A stretch of 64,000 nt of DNA from Cycas panzhihuaensis (lineage: Eukaryota > Cycadophyta), in assembly GCA_023213395.1 (NCBI GenBank), contig CM041465.1, positions 236,227,741 through 236,291,740 of the forward strand. The letters run 5' to 3'. Shown one piece after another: positions 58,681 to 64,000 of the stretch. Position 1 is the first letter of the stretch; every line of letters begins with the position of its first letter. The notes below the pieces were generated by a model. It saw nothing but the letters and a program-made list of their open reading frames with translations, searched no databases and had not been told where the DNA came from. Position numbers and translations under genes: made by a program.

Positions 58681-60960
58681 ATGGAAGGATTCCCTTTAGA
58701 TTGGGCATATCATGCCAATGCTTTTGAAGCTCATGAGTCATCCACCTCTTTCCAAGGGCCCACCTAAGAGGCTAAGGGCCCTATCTTTTACTCAGGTAAC
58801 CAAGAACACCTGTAAGTCCATCACCTCTCAACTCACGAAGTGGAGGCATCTTCTCCCTTAGACTTCCACTACCTTGGTGGTAACTCTCATGGGGATTGTC
58901 CCGTGGGGTTCATCTCATATAAGAACCCTTCCACCTCTTATGATCAGGCAGATACCCTCCTGTAGATGTTATGGAAGCCCTTAACTAGTGCTCCCAAGCT
59001 GCTCACCTCCAAGCACATCCTAGGTGGTTCAAGAACATCTTGCAAAGCATTGTACTTCCTTCCTCTACTTCCATTCTACCTTGTCCATCTCATTCGACTT
59101 TGTTACCTACGACGAGTGCATCTCTTGCTTTATCTTCCTCTTCCCATGGTCCATGTTCCTTGGGGACCACCCAAGACATAATCTCTTCCTAACTTGGTTT
59201 GAGCATGTCCCCATATAGTCAAATAACTACACCTCCACTAGCCATAGCATATCCACCTCCTGTTAGATCTAAGGAACACGCATGCGCCCCTACATCTAGT
59301 CATGTGGGTGGTTCCCCTATGCACTCCCAAGCTCAGCTTAAGGATCCTTCCCTTTATGTACCTCTAGGTTACACTTCTCAACTATGGGGGCATGGTAAGG
59401 GAAAACCACTTCCAATTTATGGGGTGGACCCTTTGCACCCATATGGGGTTGCACAACCTATGGGTAGCCCATATGGGTAAAACCCAGTTCTGCATCCCTT
59501 TATTCCATCTTCCTATGTCACTGTTAATATTGTCCCTTTGCAAGGAGGGCAAACCCCCTTCCAAAGCATCATATCTCAAGCTCCTTTCTAATAAGGGGCA
59601 TACCCATAAGGGGGGATGGGTCCCTCATACCCATCTATCCATCTATCAATTCCTTCGAATATGGGATTGGCACCTTCTCATCAAACAAGAGGAGGTCCCT
59701 ATCCCCTTTCAAACCAAGTCTCCCAAGGAGGATTTGGTCAACCTTGCCCACCTCTTTTTCCACCTCTTGTTGATCCTATGATCTAACCTAGGGTGTGTCC
59801 CTTCATGGATTATTGATCAACCCTTTTATCCATTGAGGCATTAAGAACCAACTTATCGCCTCACCCTCCCGAGGTTTCCAAATTCGATGGTGCCTTATCC
59901 CAAGACCCAATGGAGTACATTAGTGGATTTTCTATGGTGTGCATTTATTATTGGGTATATGATCACATCCTGATGAAACTCTTTCTATGCTCCCTCCAAG
60001 GCGATGCCCTTAGGTGGTTCTATCACCTTCCAACACATTCCATCCACTCGTTCCAGTAGCTCGTTGATGAATTTGTCAACTATTTTGACATAGCTCATCC
60101 TTTTGAGAGCAGAATGAAGGCTCTCTTATCTCTTAAATAAGGCCATGATGAGATGAATTGTGACTTTGTGAAACACTTCCATGACCTACTCCACTCTACT
60201 AAGGCAACCCTGCCTGAGGAGTTGAAGAGAGATCTCTTCGTTAACATCCTTCATCCTAAAATCCACATTGAAGTCCTCAAAATGGGGGCAACAACGTGTG
60301 ATTCTACCATAGCCAAGTGCTTGGCCCTTGAGGCAATTGAGATCTAAGCAAGTCTTAAAAAGCCTCTTAAGTCCTTACAACAGCATGAGGTACCTCCTCC
60401 ATACTGTGAAACTAAAGTCCAACAGCCTCCTAGGTCTTCTTCTCATCCCACAGAAAAGGCCTTGGATCTGTTAACCTTCGCTATATGTTCTTTTGAACGT
60501 ACCATGAAGGAGCTTAATCTCCAAGCCTCTTCATCCCCTACTTCACATAAACTAGTACACCAAGGTTCTCAAGATACACCCTCCAAGGGTGTTAATACCC
60601 AATCTTCTCAAATAAGGAAGCCTGAATTCTCCTCAAAGAAGAAATGTTATTTCGTTCATGGGGAGTGCTTCCACGAAGATTCACAATGTAGGGCCCAACA
60701 CCCTAGAGCTGCCCTGCAATATGACTCTTCCCCCAAATGGGCATTTAGGCCTAACCTAGACCAACCCATCCATAAAGATCCTTTCCCCAAGCATGGGGAA
60801 CGTGATTGCGACATCCATCAAAAGGGTAACTGAAATAGAGGAAGGTCCCTAAACCCTTATCCTTCGCAAGATAAAGGGAAGGGTGTAAGGAATCCTATCT
60901 CTTTTTTTGGTTCTCTTAACTACTAAACTCCTTCTCCTTCTCATTCTTGAAACAAAGGAA
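58681..60960 (+). pseudogene. Gag of gypsy C
   Basis: ATG at 58681 gives MEGFPLDWAYHANAFEAHES. The variable N-terminal part includes SLYVPLGYTSQLWGHGKG near 59350. The gag core lies near 59870-60345 (VSKFDGALSQDP, YDHILMKLFLCSLQGDALRW, FVNYFDIAHPFESRMKALLS). The frame 60153-60347 reads EELKRDLFVNILHPKIHIEV. A zinc-finger-like CYFVHGECFHEDSQCRAQHP is at about 60645-60705. There are several in-frame stops, mostly TAG/TAA for CAG/CAA. Confidence 0.92.
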
Positions 60961-61379
60961 AGAGAGTCATTCAAATACTCAAGACCACACTATTATATTC
61001 CTTAACTTGGTCCCAAGTACCTAAAGAGGCAAACGACACCTCTTATTCCACTCCTCACCTTGATCCTCCTCTAGAAATCCCCACGCTTCCCAAGACCATT
61101 CCTGTGTGCCTTAGTCATTATGATTTCCAAAGGGCACTTCCCCAACCTACTGTGAAGGGGAAGCTTTTCTCATCATTAATGAGCTCCACATCATAGCCGC
61201 GAGGATGTCCATGATGGACGTCTTAAGAAGTTGGCCCGAATAATGCACCCTTCTCTTAGAGACTTTGGGATTGGTTGAGGTGTTTGTTCATGCCTTGGGC
61301 ATCACCCCAATCTGTGAACTCTTCATCTCTTTTGATCCCAAAGATCTCCCCCCATCCAGTAAAAGGGAACACTAATGGC

Positions 61380-62431
61380 ACTACCCTTTTACCATAACCA
61401 TCGACACACCTGAATGCACCCTTTAGAGAACCATTATAAACAATTGTTCTTCCGTCAATGCCATGCCCTTGTGCATCATACAAGAGCTTGGCATCTCAAC
61501 CCTTGAACCAGTTCCATGGTAGTATCAACATTACGATGGTAGCAAAAAGACACCCTTGGGGTTAGTGTCTATTCCCCTTACTCTCGAGGACAAAATTGTC
61601 CTCATCGATATCGTAGTCCTCGATGTGGACGTCGACTACAACCTCTTGTTGGGACACCCATGGATTGACCAAATAGGGACTGTGTGCTTGTCCCATTGGG
61701 GGCAACTTAAATTTGTCTATGGAGGACAAATGAGGGTTGTCCCCTGGGAGCCTTCTCCTACTAAACAATCCCATCAACCTTGTCAAGTGGTTTGCAATAA
61801 GGTAAAGGGTAATAACGGTCCTTATGCCCATGCATCTGCTTGTTCTGTTGACATACCCAATTTATCTCACCTAGAAGAAGGTACTTCTCCTTCTTCCTTG
61901 AACCTTATCTACTTCACCTCTATTAGTGTAGGGAGCTATGGGTACCTCACTATGCTTAGCGATGACGAGTCTGAAGGTGAAGACGGGGACCTCCCTCACC
62001 CTATATACCTTTTAAACATGAGTAGGGGACACTCTCGGCATCTCAGGTCCCGACCTGAAGCCTCTTTCATCGAGGAGACTAGTTTTCCTCTTGGGTCGTA
62101 TGTCATTACTCCTACCCCTCGTATGACCTCCCACACTAATTCACTTTCTACTTCACTACCCTCCGCAAGTGTTAAGGCAAGGAGACCTCTTGTTACCTAT
62201 CATAAGAGGGTTCCCTCTAACTCTTCTAAGGAGTCCCTTAAGTACATAGAGTGGTGGGTCAACCGCTATGGTCTTTCCACTCCTTCCACTTTTCACTCCT
62301 CATCTTCTCAAAGCGTGATTATCCATGGCATAGATTACTTCAAGGATGATAAGTCTTTACTTGATCATTTAGCTAGCTCCACACCTAATTTCCCCCTAGT
62401 CATCATGGACTTGGTCACTAGAAGATCCTAG
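61380..62431 (+). pseudogene. Protease and protease-RT linker of gypsy C
   Basis: The active-site region near 61430-61465 reads IINNCSSVNAMPL where A has VVDNGSYIDAMPL, so the catalytic aspartate is lost. The 291-codon frame 61556-62431 follows with IPLTLEDKIVLIDIVVLDVD and VDYNLLLGHPWIDQIG, then a long acidic and serine-rich linker (ISVGSYGYLTMLSDDESEGE) without a recognised domain. It is the longest intact frame in the window. Confidence 0.87.
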
Positions 62432-62769
62432 TGATTGGGTCACCCCTAGCTGACCCAAACCCATCTTCTTCTTCCTCGCCCCCTCTTATTGATCGAGCCC
62501 CCCTTCACTTCAAGGAGGGAATGCCATATGCATGGGGGTAACCAAGGACATCATTCTTGTTCCGGATAAGGTCATAAAGATGCAAGAGGAATGTTGTCCT
62601 GATAAAATAAAGGAATATGCCCTTATGTTCTAAGAATTATGTAATATTTTTGCATGGGACTACTTCGATATAAAGGGAATAGACCCTTCTATTGTCACCC
62701 ATAACCTCACTATCATCTTGGTTCTTGTCTCATGTGGCAAAAATAACACCCTCTTCATCCAAAATTTTC

Positions 62770-64000
62770 AGTCGCTGTGAAGATGGAAGTTGAGAAGCTC
62801 CTAGATGCAAGTTTAATCACTTCTATCGACTACCCCAAGTGGGTCTCTAATATCATCCCTGTTGTAAAAAATAACAGGATGATTAAGATATGTGTTAACT
62901 TCTGTGACATTAATAATGGATGTCCTAAGGATAACTTTCATCTCCTCTTCATTGATCAAATCATTGATTGCACTACCGTGTTTGAAATCATGTCCTTAAT
63001 GGATAGATTCTCAAGCTACAACCAAATCCAAATCTCCCCCAAAGATTGTCACAAGATGACCTTCACCACGTCTTAGGGCACCTTCACTTATAAAGTGATG
63101 CCCTTTGGGCTTAATAACATAGGTGCCACTTATCAAAGGGCAATGCAATTTGTCTTTCATGATCTTATTAACAAAACTATCAAGGTTTTTATGGATGATA
63201 TGATGGGCCTTTCGCGCGTAAGGGCCCACCATCCTAGTGATTTATGGGCCATCTTCATAGGATGTCATGAGTACTATATAAGCCTAAACCCCCTTAAATA
63301 TGTGTTTGCTATGATAGTTAGCAAACTCCTTGGATTCCTTGTTTCAAAACAAGGTGTCCAAATTGACCCTAATAAAGTCAAGGCCATTATTGACATGCCT
63401 CCTCCTAGGACCCAACGATAAATTAAGTCATTCCTAGGTATATTAGGTTTCCTTACGTATTTCTTGGCGAACTTCTCAATAAACACAAAACCCCTTACCA
63501 ACTTGTTGAAGAAAGGGGCCCTATTTATTTGGTCTTTGAAGGCCTAGTAAGCCTTCAATCTCAAGAGAACTCTCACTCATGCCCCAACCTTGGTGCCTCC
63601 TCTCTTCGACAGGCCCTTCATCCTATACACCTTAGCTATTGATGAATCCTTAAGTGCCATGCTAGCCCAATAGGATGACTCAGGAACTGAAAGAGTTATT
63701 TACTTTATGAGCTACACCCTCATTGTCATTGAGCTTAATTACTCCCCTGTTGAGAAGGAATGTCTCTCCTTAGCACATGCTACCAAGAAGTTCAGGCACT
63801 ACTTGCTCAAAAACACTACTTGAGTGATCATCTAATCTGATCCCTTGAGGTACTTACTAACCCGATCTGACTTGACAAGTAGGACTGGAAAGTGGGCCGT
63901 CCTCCTCCAGGAATTTGATCTCTAAATTGTTAATAGGAAATCAAAGAAGGGGATAGTGGTTGCCGAATAATTAGCTAACACCTCTATCCTGAATCCTTCT
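62770..64000 (+). pseudogene. RT and RNase H of gypsy C, running off the window
   Basis: RT from about 62780: KMEVEKLLDASLITSIDYPK, then ICVNFCDINNGCPKDNFHLL near 62890, MSLMDRFSSYNQIQISPKD near 62990, VMPFGLNNIGATYQRAM near 63095. The catalytic box near 63188 is FMDDMM. LLGFLVSKQGVQIDPNKVKA is near 63330. RNase H begins near 63600 (PFILYTLAIDESLSAMLAQ), with VEKECLSLAHATKKFRHYLL near 63750, and ends near the window edge (LLQEFDL, then NRKSKKG). Stops at 63075, 63419 and later break the frame. Integrase and 3' LTR are outside. Confidence 0.92.

Larger units (their letters stand above)
29722..64000 (+). mobile_element. Gypsy element C, interrupted by B and running off the window
   Basis: The 5' LTR is split into 29722-32218 and 57912-58431 by insertion of element B. 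Joined, it is about 3017 bp, close to the roughly 2970 bp LTRs of B. It begins TGTTTCCTGGC, as LTRs of this family do, and ends ATTCCA before the family primer site. Gag starts at 58681, and pol continues to the end of the window within or just after RNase H. Its left flank is ATCCT (29717-29721); the right flank is not visible. It belongs to the same family as A and B and is intermediate in decay. Confidence 0.88.

Overview
This window is plant nuclear DNA made almost entirely of LTR retrotransposons; I found no host protein gene and no RNA gene. The evidence for a plant is the kind of element: two Ty1/copia elements with primer-binding sites matching initiator-methionine tRNA, and several Ty3/gypsy elements with 2.5-3 kb LTRs, a second archaeal-type RNase H and a plant mobile domain (PMD) reading frame. 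Most reading frames are broken by TAG/TAA at positions where relatives carry CAG/CAA, the mark of deamination of methylated cytosine in long-silenced repeats. A large, repeat-rich seed-plant genome is likely; the species cannot be read from the sequence.

Layout. 1-2387: AT-rich decayed DNA with no recognisable gene. 2388-7735: a full-length copia element (Copia-1) with 665/664 bp LTRs, a 4/5 target-site duplication and a decayed gag-pol. 7741-10402: decayed DNA with a doubtful antisense gag remnant. 10403-18041: a second full-length copia element (Copia-2) of another family, with about 305 bp LTRs and a 2 kb untranslated leader. 18042-20020: remnant of a gypsy pol. 20064-22214: a probable gypsy LTR. 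22215-29225: gypsy element D (gag, protease, RT, RNase H, integrase), cut off inside its integrase.

From 22 kb to the right edge there is a nested stack. D is interrupted at 29226 by an antisense copy of the Copia-1 LTR (element E). E is interrupted at 29722 by gypsy element C (+). The 5' LTR of C is interrupted by gypsy element B (-, 32219-57906). The 5' LTR of B is interrupted by gypsy element A (+, 44710-55797). A, B and C belong to one family: their LTRs begin TGTTTCC or a close variant, they share a primer-site motif, and their gag proteins align. A has a perfect TATGT target-site duplication and the empty site survives in the other LTR of B. B has a 4/5 duplication, and removing A makes its LTRs 2968 and 2973 bp.

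How the parts relate. The pieces in A, B and C suggest a family plan of LTR, gag, protease, RT, RNase H, integrase, an antisense PMD gene, archaeal-type RNase H, LTR. C shows gag through RNase H before the window ends. B keeps gag, protease, the PMD gene on the opposite strand and the archaeal RNase H, but no RT, RNase H or integrase. A keeps gag and protease, then the start of RT joined to the integrase C-terminus, the tail of the antisense gene, and the archaeal RNase H. A and B therefore look non-autonomous. Base composition follows the nesting: innermost A is GC- and CpG-rich, while outer layers are progressively AT-rich and full of stops.
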